Numbered from the stretch's first letter, positions 1 to 10,639 are shown. The stretch: 64,000 bases of DNA from Borborobacter arsenicus (GCF_003934165.1 NZ_RKST01000022.1:27123-91122); one strand, 5' to 3'. Numbers and translations: made by a program. The notes: generated from the sequence alone by a model not told the origin.

Positions 1-303
1 CTGCTTTTGGGCTGCCAGATACCGAAGCGCCCGAAAGTAAACTTCCAGCAAGGACACGGAACCCACCTCGTAAGGACTATAATTTTCTCAGCACGCCAAT
101 GCAGGATTCATGCCTGCCAGACCGTACCGACAATGCTCACATACAGTCTCGGTTCCGATTTCTCGAACAACATACGAACACGCATCGTAATTTGCCGTGA
201 TCAGTTAACGGATTGAGATTTAAGGAAAAATGGCACCGTTGCGGCAAAATAATGGCAGCCGGTGACCCAGATCGGGATTCTGGAAAAAATAATAATTCTT
301 TTC
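1..303. other. non-coding margin downstream of the glucan synthase gene
   Basis: AT-richer stretch between the window edge and the 3' end of the glucan synthase gene. No open frame here has a credible start or recognisable protein. Just past the synthase stop (leftwards) the minus strand carries an AT-rich run, but no strong stem followed by a T-run that I would call a terminator. It may contain the promoter of a gene lying outside the window. Confidence 0.5.
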
Positions 304-3300
304 TCAGCCCGGTATAGTCACCGTTACTTCGTAGTCACCGCCAGAATTGAGCTCGATATAGGCTTTGCGCGAGCGCTTGCCATCGATTTCCACACTGGCG
401 GATTTTGCGCCCTTCGCACGGTTCACCCTGATGCGATACGTGCTGCCGGAAAGCCTGAGCGTGGCCTTGTAGCCGCTCCAACTGCTAGGCAGGACAGGAT
501 CGATAATCAGGCGCATGCCTTCGCGGCGAATGCCAAGAATGCTCTCCACTGCGGCACGGTACAACCAGCCGGCGGAGCCTGTGTACCAGGTCCAGCCGCC
601 ACGGCCGGCCTGTCCTGCGCCTGAATAGATATCGGCGGCCACCACATAGGGCTCGACCCGATAGTGTTCCGCAGCCTGTTCATCCAGCGAGTGATTGACC
701 GGATTGATCATCCGCAGGCAACGATAGGCATCGTCGGCCTGCCTCATTTCGGCCAGAGCGATGACGAACCACGTCGCGGCATGCGTGTATTGGCCACCAT
801 TTTCGCGCACACCGGGCGGATAACTTTTTATGTAGCCCGGGTCTTTTTCCGTGCCCGAGAAGGGCGGGCTGAACAGTTTGATGATCTGGGCATCGTCATC
901 GACCAGCATTTTCATGGCCGATTCCATCGCCGTCCTCGAGCGGACCGGGTCCCCTTCTCCGGACAATACGCTCCAGGATTGGGCGATCGAATCGATCTTG
1001 CATTCGTCGGAATCCCGCGAGCCAAGGGGCGTACCGTCGTCAAAGGAGCCGCGGCGGTACCATTCGCCGTCCCAGGCGGCATTTTCCAGCGCCTGCTTGA
1101 GGCCGCGGGCGTGTTTTGCCCAGGCGGTTGCACGCTTGTTGTCGTTCTGGCTGCGGGCAATGGCAGAAAAATCACCCAGCGTCTTCAACAGGAACCAGCC
1201 CAGCCACACGCTTTCGCCCCTGCCCTCCTCACCGACGCGGTTCATGCCGTCGTTCCAGTCGCCGCCCAGCATCAGCGGAAGGCCGTTGGCGCCCGTGCGG
1301 GCAATGGCAAGATCGAGCGCGCGGGCGCAATGCTCGTAAAGGCTCGCTGATTTCTTGGATTTCTCGGGTTCAAAGAACGCGTCATGCTCGCCCGGTTTAA
1401 GGGCCTGGCCCTCGATGAAATGTATCTTTTCATCAAGGAGCGCTGCATCGCCGGTGACCGACACATAGCGAGCCGTGGCATAAGCCAGCCAGACGACATC
1501 GTCTGAAATCATGGTGCGGACGCCAGCGCCGCTGCGCGGCAGCCACCAATGCTGGACGTCGCCTTCGGGGAATTGCCGTTGAGCTGCATTGACGATCTGG
1601 TCGCGTGCCAGCTTCGGATCGTGCAGCAGCAATGCCAACGTGTCCTGCAACTGGTCGCGGAAGCCGAAAGCGCCGCTTGCCTGATAAAACGCAGAACGCG
1701 CATGGATGCGGCAGGCCAGGCTCTGATAGGGCAGCCAGTGGTTGACCATCGCATCAAGCGCCTTGTCAGGCGTCTCGACCTGAAGCGTGTCGAGGAAGCC
1801 GCGCCAGCTCTGCTCGTTTTCGGCAAGCCGCAGTTCGAAATCCCGCAGGCGGTGATCGGCAACAAGGCTGGCGGCCTCTTCGGACGAGCCGGCATCGCCA
1901 AGCAGCCACAGCATCGACACCTCGCCGCCCGCCGGCACTTCCACATCGCGCGCGATTGCCGCGCAGGGGTCCGTGCCTGCCTCGATCCGCCCGGATAGCT
2001 CCAGCCCTTTCACCACGCAGTATGGTTCCTGGCTGGTCCCGTCGCGCCCCATGAATTCGTGGCGATCCGTAGTGACGGACTGCGCCGTGCCATCGGTGGC
2101 GAGGAACGCGACACGCTCGCCGAATTCCAGGCTGTAGGCATTTGTCGCCAGAAGCGCACCCGTCGCCGGGTCCAGCGAAGGCACGATTGTCGGTGCGGAG
2201 CGGGCGCGGTTGTTGCCCAGCACCCATTCCGCATAGGCATAGACACGCAACCGTGCGACGGCGGGGCCCGAATTGCGGATGCGAAGCCGTGAAATCTTGA
2301 CCGGGTCGATCGGATCGACGACCTGCGTCAATTCCGTCGACAGTAACCCGTGGCTTGCCGAGAAGGTAGAGACGCCCTGGCCATGGCGGGTTTCGTAGAC
2401 GATTTCCGGATTACGCAACAAGGCTGCCACCGGCGCAAAGCTGCGGCCGGTCGTCTTGTCGAATATGTAGATTCCCTCGCCCGGCCGGTTCGAAACAGGA
2501 TCGTTCGACCACGGCGTAAGCTGGAAATCACGACTGTTGCGGCTCCAGGTGAAGGAGGCGCCTTCAGCCGAGGTATGGAAACCGAAAGACGGGTTAGACA
2601 CGACGTTGATCCATGGATGCGGCGTCGTGCGCTGGCCACCGAGACGCACGACATAGTCGCGCCCGTCGCGATCGAAGCCACCGAAGCCGTTCCAGGCAAC
2701 CAGCCCGGTGCCCTTGGCGGTCTGCGGTCGCCCAGTAGACGCAAAAACGACGTCAGGCTCGTCCGTATCAGCGGTGGCCTCTGCCTCGGCGATGGCCAGC
2801 GCATCCCTGGCCTGCAGCGCCGCCGCTTCGGCACGCTCGACCTGGTCGAATATGGTGCCGTTTCGCGTATGGAGCGCAATGCGTGCCACAGCCAGCAGCG
2901 TCTTGTAGGAGATTTCGTCCATGAGGTCGCGGCGCACGGCGAATATATGCTGGCGCGGCCCGAGTTCCTTGCCGCGCAGGCGGCTGTTTTCGCAAAGCGA
3001 TTCAATGGCCTGCTGCAGATCCTGAACGTAGGACGAGGCCTGCTCGTTGACGATGACCAGATCGGCCAGGAGGCCACGGGCACGCATGTATTCCTGGAAC
3101 CGCAATGCCTGGGCAATGATTTCCAGATCCGCCACATCGCTGATGCGCACGGCGAAGATCGGGAAATCTCCAGAGATCGCCATGGGCCACAGCGCTGACT
3201 GTCGGCCAAGGCTGGAAGCGATCATGTCAGGCGGCATGCGCAGGAACGGGTCCGGATAAAGCAGGTAGGATGCCAGCTTCTGGACATTGGCGGCATCGGC

Positions 3301-6300
3301 AAGGCTCAGGCCGAAATGACGCGTCTGCACCTGCGAGCGGGTCCATGCGAGCATCGCCTGGCGCGCAAAGCTTTCGGCATGGTCGAGCCTGGTCATGGTG
3401 GTTTCGATCTCGTCGCGATCCGGCGCGACGATCGTCCAGAAGGTCAGCGATACCTTTTTATTGGCCGGAACGCGCACGCGGCGGCGCAATGCCATTACAG
3501 GATCGAGGACGAAGCCGGCATTGCCTCCGAGCCTGGCGCCCGCATCGAAGGCAGCGGCATTGGCAATTGTGCGGCCCCTACCGATAAAGGCTCGCCGATC
3601 CGTCTCGGCTTCGCTGTCACGTTTCGAGCCGGACGCATCGGTCACGAAATGGGCAAGTTCGATATCCGGCTCGTGGGCGGCCCGCTTGCGGCGCCTGGCA
3701 AAGATCGCGTTGTTGTTTGCAGCGATTTCGGTTTCCACGAACATCTTAGAGAAGGCCGGATGGGCGCTGTCGGCAGCCTCAGGCGCCAGCACAAGCTCCG
3801 CAAACGACGTCACCTCGATATGGCGGTCGGAATTGCCGTCATTGATAAGGGTGATACGCCTGCCCTCACCATTGCCTTCCGAGACAACGATGCACTCGAC
3901 TTCCGTGCGCAGCGTGCCGACCATCTTGATGAAGGTGACCTTGTCATCGCAGAACAGTGTCTGCGCATGCTCGGACTCTGCGCGCTTCGGCTCGGTCGTG
4001 GCCGACCACCACTCGCCGGTGTCGGTGTCGCGCAGGAACAGATAGGTCCCCAGCCTGTCCTCGGTCGGGTCGGGCTGCCATCTGGTCACCGCCAGATCGT
4101 TCCAGCGGCTGTAGCCGGAGCCCGTTGCCGTCACCATGACCGAATAACGGCCATTCGACATCAGATTGGTCGAACGCAGCGCCTTTTCAGGCTCGATGAT
4201 CAGCCGCGTGTCGGCGCTTTGCTCGATCAGATCGGTCTTGCCGCGCTCATCGGCTTCGGTGCGCACAGTGGCGACCGGAATATCACGCGGCGCCTTTTCC
4301 TGAAGCAGCAATTCGGCCGCCTCGATCACCGGATCGCTGTGGAAACGATCGCGCATGCGCCCTTCGAAAATCGCATTGGCGATCGCGACGATCGACATGC
4401 CCTGATGATGCGCCATGTAATTGTAGACGACGGCATAGCTGCGGCCTTCAGGCACGCGCTGGGGCGTAAAGTCGACGGCGTCATAATAGCCGTAACGCCC
4501 CATGGCGCCGAGCGTGCGCAGCCTCTGCAAATTCTGCACAGCCTCTTGCGGCATGAATTGAGCCGCCAGCGCGGTCGCATAGGGCGCAATCACCGTATTG
4601 TGCCCCAGGCCACGCTTCAGCCCGAGGCCAGGCACGCCGAAATTCGTATATTGGTAGGTCATCTCCCGGTCGCGGCCATTATAGGCGGCTTCCGAAATGC
4701 CCCACGGCACCTTCTTCGAGCGGCCGTATTGAATCTGCCGCCTTATCACCAATTTGCTGGTCTGGTTGAGCAGACCGCCCTGCGGCTCCTTCATGACCAG
4801 AGGCGGCATCAGATATTCGAACATCGAGCCGGACCACGACATCAGTGCGCCCTTGAAGCCGATCTCGACGATCGGCCGGCCAAGCCGGAACCAGTGCTCG
4901 GTCTGGATATCGCCCTTGGCGATGCCGAAAAGGCTGGTCAGACGGGCTTCAGACGCCAGAAGGTCGTAGCAGCTTTCGTCCAGTTGGTGCTCTTCAACAC
5001 GGTAACCGATCGACAACAGCTTGCGCTCACGCCGCATCAGGAAAGAAAAATCCATCTCGAAGGCGAAACGACGCGCCCGTTCCTGCAGGTCCTCCAGTTT
5101 CGTGCGCAGCGTTTCGATCGACTTTTCATCGCTATGCGCATCGTGGACATGCGCCTCGCAGGCAGCTTCCAGCTTGGCTGCCCACTCGATCAGCATTTCG
5201 CTGCGTGCCGTGCCGACCTCGGTGTGGATGGCACCCGCCAGCTTGCGGATCTCGCCCGACAGCACGGCCAGGTTGATGGTGCGGATCGAGGCCATTTCAG
5301 GCTGCGCCTTGATGGCGTCGACTGCCCTGCGCATCCCTTCGATACGGTCGTGCAAGCGCTGGCGCAGCGGCCGCAACTGGCGCCGGTCGTCAGGCAGGTC
5401 GGCGAGGTTTTCACCAAGGATCGCAACGGCATCGAGCAATCCGTCAAAGTCGCCCTGCAGGTGGACGGAAGGTGCTTCGGCCCATTCGGCGCAGGCGGCG
5501 GCAACCGCAATCAGATGCCCGGCCAGATTGCCGCTATCGACGCTCGATACATAGAGCGGATAGAGCGGCCGCAGGGTCGCAGTGTCGTACCAATTGTAGA
5601 GATGCCCCTGATAGCGCCCCATGCGCTCGATGGTGCCGATTGTCTGGTCGATGCGGTCCGCGGCCTCCGCAAGACTGATCCAGCCGAAATCGCGCGCCGA
5701 AACCACCGAAAGCAAGTAGACGCCGATATTCGTCGGCGAAGTGCGGCGGGCGACCACGGGCGTCGGCGTCTCCTGGAAATTGTCGGGCGGCAGCATGTTG
5801 TTTTCGGCCGTCACATAGGTTTCGAAATAAGCCCATGTGCGGCGCGCCACGGTGCGCAGCCTGTTCACGTCCTCCTTAGAAATGCGCAGCCTGTCCTCTG
5901 TCTCGGCCGAACGGCTGATCAGCCAAGCAAAAGCGGGCGAACCCGCCCAGAAGATCGCGAAGAAGAAGGCGACGAAGCTGCCCGTCGAGTCTGCGGCGAC
6001 CGGAATGGCAAGGCCGGCGATCGCGATCACCACCGCGCCCTTCATCAGGCGGTAATAGGAAAGAAGGTCGTTGCCGCCGCTTTTATGCGCATCCGATGCC
6101 GTGCGCCATTCGAGCAGGTTTTGCCGGCTCACAAACAATCTGTAGAGCGTGCGGACCACCGCATCGGCCATCATCCAGGCCAGATGCGCCATCAGCACGA
6201 CACGCAGCGCCACCATTGCGGTGCCGAAAGCAACGTCTCGCGTCAACGCGCTGAAATGGCCACGCGCCGTCATGTCCCGGCTCTTCGGCAGCAGGGAATT

Positions 6301-8868
6301 GACGATATCGAAGGTCGGGGCCATGAACAGGCTGAGCGTCAGCAGCGCTTGCCACTGGGCAGCCTGGGTAAAGGGGAGCAGGGTCCAGCCGGCAATCGCG
6401 GCGAGCACCCAGAAGATCGGCGTCAGCGAGCGGCGCAGGTTGTCGGTCATCTTCCAGCGCGAGAGGGCCGGCACCCCGGATTTGGGGTCGAATATGAAGC
6501 CCAGAAGCTGCCAATCGCCCCGCGCCCAACGGTGCTGCCGGGAGGCATCGACGGAATAGCGCGTCGGATAGTCCTCGACCACCTCCACATCCGTCACCAG
6601 CGCCGAGCGGGCCAATGCGCCCTCCAGCAGGTCGTGGCTGAGAATTGTATTTTCAGCGATCCGCCCCTTCAGGGCCGCTTCCATCGCATCGATGTGGTAG
6701 AGCCCCTTGCCGGTGAAGGACCCGTCGCCGAACACATCCTGATAAAGGTCGGAGACCGCGAAGACATAAGGATCCAGCCCGCGATTTGCCGAAAAGACCC
6801 GCTGGAAGAACGAGGCTTCGTCGCCCGTGGTCAGCGAGGGGGTGACACGCGGCTGGAGAATGGCATAGCCCGTCGTCACCAACCGCTGCCTTGCGTCGAA
6901 TTCGGGACGGTTGAGCGGATGGCGTAGCTTGCCAGCCAGGCGGGCCACGGCACCGCGCGTCATCCTGGTGTCGGCGTCGAGTGTCATCACATGGACGATG
7001 CCCTCGGGCAGCGGTTGGCCGGACGGCAGGAACGTCGTGTCGGCGTCGCCGCGCAGGAGCATGTTCAACTCATGCAGCTTGCCGCGCTTGCGTTCCCAGC
7101 CCATCCATTTGCGTTGCGCCTGATTATAGAGCCGGCGCCGATGGAGGAGATGGAAAAGCGGAGAGCCCTCCGCCGGATAGCGCGCATTCAGCGCGGCGAT
7201 CTCGGCCCTGGCATAATCGAGGATTTCCTTGTCGCCCGCACTCTGCTCGATGTCGCTGTCGGGCCAGTCGGACAGCAGGGCGTAGTGGATTTCGCCGTGC
7301 ATATTGGCGAGGTGGTGGATTTCCAACTGGCGGATATTCTCATCGACATCGTCGCGCGAGCCGATGAGCGACGGCACCACGACGAGGGTTCGCGCCTCCG
7401 CCGGTATGCCTTCCTTATATTCATAGCCAACCAGGCGAGTCGGCTTGAGAAAGAGCAGCACGATGGTGTTGAAGAACGCCATGGCGCCTTCGCTTGCCGG
7501 TACGGCAAAAAGCACCAGCATCAGCGTGATTGCGGCGGATGACAGGCCGATATTGGCAAGAGCCAGACCGGTCATGGTCAGCAAAAGCGCTGTCAGCGCA
7601 AAAACGGGAATGACGATCCCGGTCCAGCCGGTGCTGCGGAATGCGCGGCACAGCCGCAGCCCGAAATTCGGGCGATAGCCTATCGCCTGTTCGAATTCCG
7701 GCCGTTTCTGGCCGACCAGGAAGAAGCCGACATTGTCGTAGCCCGAACGGCGCTCTCCGACGACCGCGGCGGCACTCGCCGGCCGCGGCTCCTCCACCAT
7801 TCCTATCGCCCGCTCGGCCACCTCATACTCGCTGAGCTTGGAGCGGCGCGCCAGATCCTCGATTGCCGTGCGATACTGATCGCGCGACTGGAAATCGAGT
7901 TCCGCAAAATCGGTTTCCTGCCGCAGCAGCGCATCCACCGGGCTGACGGACTCGAACCATAGCGTCCAGTCGACGTCATTGATCAGCCGCAGCCCGCGAA
8001 TGATGTTGCCGGTCGTGACATTGCCGCTCGACAGCGTCTGGTGCTCGCGAATGATGATCTCTTCGGCGTCGGATCCGGACCGTTCGAGCTGGTTTTCCAG
8101 CCAGACCAGTGCCTTGCCGGAATTCTGCGAGCCGTCACGCAGCCGATAGAGCAGTTGCGTGGCAAATGTCGTGTCGCCGGCATGCTCCGTGTAGCCGGCA
8201 AGAATGGTGTGGCGATCCTGGCCATCACCGGCGGCCAACACCCGGTCGGCAACGTCATTGGCGATCTGGCGCATCTCATGCGCACGCTTCACCCGCACGG
8301 CAAGGCGGCGCAGATTTTCGATCAGCACGAAGCGCAGCAGCGAGGGCAGTGCCCACAATTCGCCGATCCGCATAGGCTCGACGGACTGATAGCCGTCGAC
8401 AAGCGCCTTGAACGGGTCTGCCGCCACGGTGCTGTCGGAATGGGCGACATAAATCCAGGCCAGCGCCAATGCGCGCGGGACAGTCTGGCCGTCCGCCAGC
8501 TTGACTGTCGGCAATTCATGGTAAAAGCGGCGTGGCAGGTCACGCTTGATCTGGAAAATGGTCTCTTCAACCAGATAGTTGTTTTCCAGAAGCCATTGCG
8601 CAGCCGGCGTGATGGCATCGCCCCGTGCCTGGGCGGCATTGGTGGCGCGGTAGACTTCGAGAATCTTTTCGGCGTTTTCCCGGTTTCGCGCCTGGAAATC
8701 GAACGGCTCCAGCCCATGGAACTGGATGACCTCGTTGCGTGCCAGACAAGCGCCAAGTGCCCTCAGGCGATCTTCAGGCAGGAAATTCGAGCGGATTGGC
8801 TGTTCTGCGATCGCGGGAAAACTGGCAATAGCGCTTTTCAACTGGGCCGGATCAGTCTGAACATTCAT
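304..8868 (-). CDS. ndvB: cyclic beta-1,2-glucan synthase (NdvB/ChvB/Cgs family)
   Basis: Inner-membrane enzyme that makes cyclic beta-1,2-glucans from UDP-glucose; these act in osmo-adaptation and host interaction in rhizobia, Agrobacterium and Brucella. The 2854-residue length matches the family. An N-terminal region is followed by membrane segments near residues 410-480. A glycosyltransferase domain has a DAD motif near residue 626 and a QHRWARGDW motif near 779, with further membrane segments near 815-860 and 940-980. The long C-terminal half is of glycoside-phosphorylase (GH94) type, with GGDWNDGM near residue 2540. This matches the known order of transferase/self-priming domain then chain-length-controlling phosphorylase. 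The ATG at 8868 gives the expected N-terminus. The gene stands alone; the next gene, ridA-like, is 372 bp upstream on the same strand. A 1203-codon open frame on the opposite strand is a composition artefact. Confidence 0.97.
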   Translation of the reverse strand: MNVQTDPAQLKSAIASFPAIAEQPIRSNFLPEDRLRALGACLARNEVIQFHGLEPFDFQARNRENAEKILEVYRATNAAQARGDAITPAAQWLLENNYLVEETIFQIKRDLPRRFYHELPTVKLADGQTVPRALALAWIYVAHSDSTVAADPFKALVDGYQSVEPMRIGELWALPSLLRFVLIENLRRLAVRVKRAHEMRQIANDVADRVLAAGDGQDRHTILAGYTEHAGDTTFATQLLYRLRDGSQNSGKALVWLENQLERSGSDAEEIIIREHQTLSSGNVTTGNIIRGLRLINDVDWTLWFESVSPVDALLRQETDFAELDFQSRDQYRTAIEDLARRSKLSEYEVAERAIGMVEEPRPASAAAVVGERRSGYDNVGFFLVGQKRPEFEQAIGYRPNFGLRLCRAFRSTGWTGIVIPVFALTALLLTMTGLALANIGLSSAAITLMLVLFAVPASEGAMAFFNTIVLLFLKPTRLVGYEYKEGIPAEARTLVVVPSLIGSRDDVDENIRQLEIHHLANMHGEIHYALLSDWPDSDIEQSAGDKEILDYARAEIAALNARYPAEGSPLFHLLHRRRLYNQAQRKWMGWERKRGKLHELNMLLRGDADTTFLPSGQPLPEGIVHVMTLDADTRMTRGAVARLAGKLRHPLNRPEFDARQRLVTTGYAILQPRVTPSLTTGDEASFFQRVFSANRGLDPYVFAVSDLYQDVFGDGSFTGKGLYHIDAMEAALKGRIAENTILSHDLLEGALARSALVTDVEVVEDYPTRYSVDASRQHRWARGDWQLLGFIFDPKSGVPALSRWKMTDNLRRSLTPIFWVLAAIAGWTLLPFTQAAQWQALLTLSLFMAPTFDIVNSLLPKSRDMTARGHFSALTRDVAFGTAMVALRVVLMAHLAWMMADAVVRTLYRLFVSRQNLLEWRTASDAHKSGGNDLLSYYRLMKGAVVIAIAGLAIPVAADSTGSFVAFFFAIFWAGSPAFAWLISRSAETEDRLRISKEDVNRLRTVARRTWAYFETYVTAENNMLPPDNFQETPTPVVARRTSPTNIGVYLLSVVSARDFGWISLAEAADRIDQTIGTIERMGRYQGHLYNWYDTATLRPLYPLYVSSVDSGNLAGHLIAVAAACAEWAEAPSVHLQGDFDGLLDAVAILGENLADLPDDRRQLRPLRQRLHDRIEGMRRAVDAIKAQPEMASIRTINLAVLSGEIRKLAGAIHTEVGTARSEMLIEWAAKLEAACEAHVHDAHSDEKSIETLRTKLEDLQERARRFAFEMDFSFLMRRERKLLSIGYRVEEHQLDESCYDLLASEARLTSLFGIAKGDIQTEHWFRLGRPIVEIGFKGALMSWSGSMFEYLMPPLVMKEPQGGLLNQTSKLVIRRQIQYGRSKKVPWGISEAAYNGRDREMTYQYTNFGVPGLGLKRGLGHNTVIAPYATALAAQFMPQEAVQNLQRLRTLGAMGRYGYYDAVDFTPQRVPEGRSYAVVYNYMAHHQGMSIVAIANAIFEGRMRDRFHSDPVIEAAELLLQEKAPRDIPVATVRTEADERGKTDLIEQSADTRLIIEPEKALRSTNLMSNGRYSVMVTATGSGYSRWNDLAVTRWQPDPTEDRLGTYLFLRDTDTGEWWSATTEPKRAESEHAQTLFCDDKVTFIKMVGTLRTEVECIVVSEGNGEGRRITLINDGNSDRHIEVTSFAELVLAPEAADSAHPAFSKMFVETEIAANNNAIFARRRKRAAHEPDIELAHFVTDASGSKRDSEAETDRRAFIGRGRTIANAAAFDAGARLGGNAGFVLDPVMALRRRVRVPANKKVSLTFWTIVAPDRDEIETTMTRLDHAESFARQAMLAWTRSQVQTRHFGLSLADAANVQKLASYLLYPDPFLRMPPDMIASSLGRQSALWPMAISGDFPIFAVRISDVADLEIIAQALRFQEYMRARGLLADLVIVNEQASSYVQDLQQAIESLCENSRLRGKELGPRQHIFAVRRDLMDEISYKTLLAVARIALHTRNGTIFDQVERAEAAALQARDALAIAEAEATADTDEPDVVFASTGRPQTAKGTGLVAWNGFGGFDRDGRDYVVRLGGQRTTPHPWINVVSNPSFGFHTSAEGASFTWSRNSRDFQLTPWSNDPVSNRPGEGIYIFDKTTGRSFAPVAALLRNPEIVYETRHGQGVSTFSASHGLLSTELTQVVDPIDPVKISRLRIRNSGPAVARLRVYAYAEWVLGNNRARSAPTIVPSLDPATGALLATNAYSLEFGERVAFLATDGTAQSVTTDRHEFMGRDGTSQEPYCVVKGLELSGRIEAGTDPCAAIARDVEVPAGGEVSMLWLLGDAGSSEEAASLVADHRLRDFELRLAENEQSWRGFLDTLQVETPDKALDAMVNHWLPYQSLACRIHARSAFYQASGAFGFRDQLQDTLALLLHDPKLARDQIVNAAQRQFPEGDVQHWWLPRSGAGVRTMISDDVVWLAYATARYVSVTGDAALLDEKIHFIEGQALKPGEHDAFFEPEKSKKSASLYEHCARALDLAIARTGANGLPLMLGGDWNDGMNRVGEEGRGESVWLGWFLLKTLGDFSAIARSQNDNKRATAWAKHARGLKQALENAAWDGEWYRRGSFDDGTPLGSRDSDECKIDSIAQSWSVLSGEGDPVRSRTAMESAMKMLVDDDAQIIKLFSPPFSGTEKDPGYIKSYPPGVRENGGQYTHAATWFVIALAEMRQADDAYRCLRMINPVNHSLDEQAAEHYRVEPYVVAADIYSGAGQAGRGGWTWYTGSAGWLYRAAVESILGIRREGMRLIIDPVLPSSWSGYKATLRLSGSTYRIRVNRAKGAKSASVEIDGKRSRKAYIELNSGGDYEVTVTIPG

Positions 8869-9240
8869 CAGTATTAATTCCGCTCAACAACATTCAGCCA
8901 CGCAACCAGCGCGGCAACCATGAAGCCAGAACCGTTCCGCACACGATTGGTTGCATCGCAACATGGACAGTGGAGTCACTTCGCGATGCAATATCAATTC
9001 GGTGGAAATCCGTTATTTAGTTTCCGCTGAAATGAAGTGGATCAAAATAGACGAAAAGGCTTCAAATTAGGCTTTTTCGTGTTATCGGCCATTCTCGACC
9101 ATATTGTGACCGCGACCGATTATCGGCGGGGGCGGGGCAGCATGGTTCATGTGAGATGCGCGAAACTGCACCGCCGTGGAAATACGGCGGCGCAAGGTAA
9201 TTCGGAGGAGCTTATTTAGCTCCCGCTTCCGGCTCGACGC
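8869..9240. other. 372-bp intergenic region upstream of the glucan synthase gene
   Basis: No gene is supported here. It should hold the leftward promoter of the glucan synthase gene. Two short stems lie near its right end, beyond the 3' end of the RidA gene: CGCCGT/ACGGCG around 9172-9189, and GGAGC/GCTCC around 9207-9223. Neither has a T-run, so they are only possible RNA 3'-end structures for the leftward RidA transcript. Confidence 0.4.
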
Positions 9241-9585
9241 CTAGATGGCGGCGGTGATGATGACCTCGACCTTGTAGTCAGGCGTGGCGAGCTTGGCTTC
9301 GCCGGTAGCGCGCGCGGGCGTATTGCCCTGCGGCACCCAGCTATCCCAGACGGCATTCATCTCGGCAAATGTGTTCATGTCGGCCAGCCAGATGATGGCC
9401 TGAAGGATCTTGGTCTTGTCCGTGCCGGCCTTGGCGAGCAGCGCATCTACCGAGGCCAGGACAGCTTTGGTCTGCTCGGTCACGCTGGCGCCCGGCGCGC
9501 CGACCTGTCCGGCGAGATAGACGGTATTGTTGTGGATGACGATATCGCTCATGCGAGCACCGACATCGATACGGCGAATGGTCAT
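9241..9585 (-). CDS. RidA (YjgF/YER057c/UK114) family protein
   Basis: A 114-residue protein of the Rid family, whose archetype hydrolyses reactive enamine/imine intermediates from PLP enzymes. The core is visible: a VYLAGQVG strand, the AVLASVDALLAKAG helix, the ARATGE segment carrying the substrate-carboxylate arginine, and a C-terminal KVEVIITA strand. The ATG at 9585 is preceded by GGAAGGGA at good spacing. It is monocistronic, divergent from the metal ABC transporter. The sequence resembles the non-RidA Rid subfamilies at least as much as E. coli RidA, so the exact substrate is not predicted. Confidence 0.9.
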   Translation of the reverse strand: MTIRRIDVGARMSDIVIHNNTVYLAGQVGAPGASVTEQTKAVLASVDALLAKAGTDKTKILQAIIWLADMNTFAEMNAVWDSWVPQGNTPARATGEAKLATPDYKVEVIITAAI

Positions 9586-9741
9586 GATTGATCCCTTCCG
9601 GTTGCTGTTGGCCTTCCTTAGGTTTCGAAGCGTTAGCCGGCAAGACCGTCAAGCGAAAAGGCGCCATATCTCCCCATCTTTAGGTTGCAAACTTATAAAT
9701 CTGAGGAAAGCTGCGTCATCGGCGCAGGCGCCCCGATTGAC

Positions 9742-9757
9742 TAATGTAATAACATCA
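9742..9757. promoter_or_regulatory. candidate metal-regulator (Zur-like) operator
   Basis: Imperfect palindrome with ATGT and ACAT half-sites four bases apart (ATGTAATAACAT, 9744-9755) in the AT-rich stretch about 55 bp upstream of the metal ABC transporter ATPase start. Position and A/T-rich dyad fit a Fur-family (Zur or Mur) site. The match to a specific consensus is partial, so the assignment is inference. Confidence 0.35.
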
Positions 9758-9809
9758 CATATCCAGCAACGGACGATCGACTCCCGACATCCGTCAAGCG
9801 GACCGTTTC

Positions 9810-10631
9810 ATGGCTGATGCCTGCCTTAGATTTCATGACCTTACGCTCGGCTATAACAGCCACCCTGCCGTGCACCATCTAAACGGCACCGTGCGGACCG
9901 GCTCTCTCACCGCCATTGTCGGCGCCAACGGCTCGGGCAAATCCACCTTGATGAAGGGCATCGTCGGCGTGCTCAAGCCGATGGCCGGCTCCTGCATCAA
10001 TGCGAGTGGCGCACGCATCGCCTACCTGCCGCAACAGTCCGAGCTCGACCGCTCCTTTCCCACCCGCGTCATCGATCTGGTTACCCTGGGGCTTTGGCCG
10101 CGGCGTGGGCTTCTGGGCCGCCACACACGGGAGGACCGTGACAAGGTCGTAAGCGCCCTGAAGGCCGTCGGCCTCGAAGGGTTCGAAAACCGGGCACTCG
10201 ACACGCTTTCCGGCGGCCAGTTGCAGCGCACGCTTTTTGCCCGCGTATTGGTGCAGGATGCCGACCTGATCCTGCTCGATGAACCTTTCAACGCTGTCGA
10301 TGCCAGGACAGTCGGTGACCTGATCGAACTGATCAAGCACTGGCACGCGGAAGCGCGAACCGTCATGGTCGTCGCCCATGACCTCGACCTGGTGCGGACG
10401 CATTTTCCCGAAGCCCTGCTTCTGGCGCGCCAGCCGATCGCCTGGGGCGATACAAGAGAGGCGCTAAGCACGAAAAACATGATGCGGGCGCGCCGCTTCG
10501 ACGAAGCCTGGCATGAGGATGCGCCCTGGTGCGAGCCGGAAGACCACCAGCACGATCATGCCGGGCATGACCATCACGGACATCATGTCGAAGAACCCGC
10601 CTCCCAGCGACCCGATTCACAGGTGGCTTGA
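9810..10631 (+). CDS. aztA: zinc/manganese-type ABC transporter ATP-binding protein (AztA-like)
   Basis: ATPase of a cluster A-I metal importer, 273 residues. Walker A is GANGSGKST near residue 35-45, the signature is LSGGQLQRTLFARVL, and Walker B is LILLDEPFNAVD, followed by the H-loop VVAHDLD. The last ~30 residues form a histidine-rich tail (HQHDHAGHDHHGHH) that ordinary ATPases lack but some alphaproteobacterial zinc transporters carry. The gene abuts the permease gene, which is followed by the solute-binding protein gene, so the three form one importer. Zinc is favoured by the histidine-rich segments here and in the binding protein; manganese cannot be excluded. Confidence 0.88.
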   Translation: MADACLRFHDLTLGYNSHPAVHHLNGTVRTGSLTAIVGANGSGKSTLMKGIVGVLKPMAGSCINASGARIAYLPQQSELDRSFPTRVIDLVTLGLWPRRGLLGRHTREDRDKVVSALKAVGLEGFENRALDTLSGGQLQRTLFARVLVQDADLILLDEPFNAVDARTVGDLIELIKHWHAEARTVMVVAHDLDLVRTHFPEALLLARQPIAWGDTREALSTKNMMRARRFDEAWHEDAPWCEPEDHQHDHAGHDHHGHHVEEPASQRPDSQVA

Positions 10632-10639
10632 GTCACGAG

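Noticed and set aside
3316..6927. 1203-codon open frame on the + strand inside the glucan synthase gene
   Set aside because: It is the antisense shadow of a high-GC gene; the translation is Arg/His/Gly-rich with no domain, and the opposite strand encodes a clear glucan synthase.
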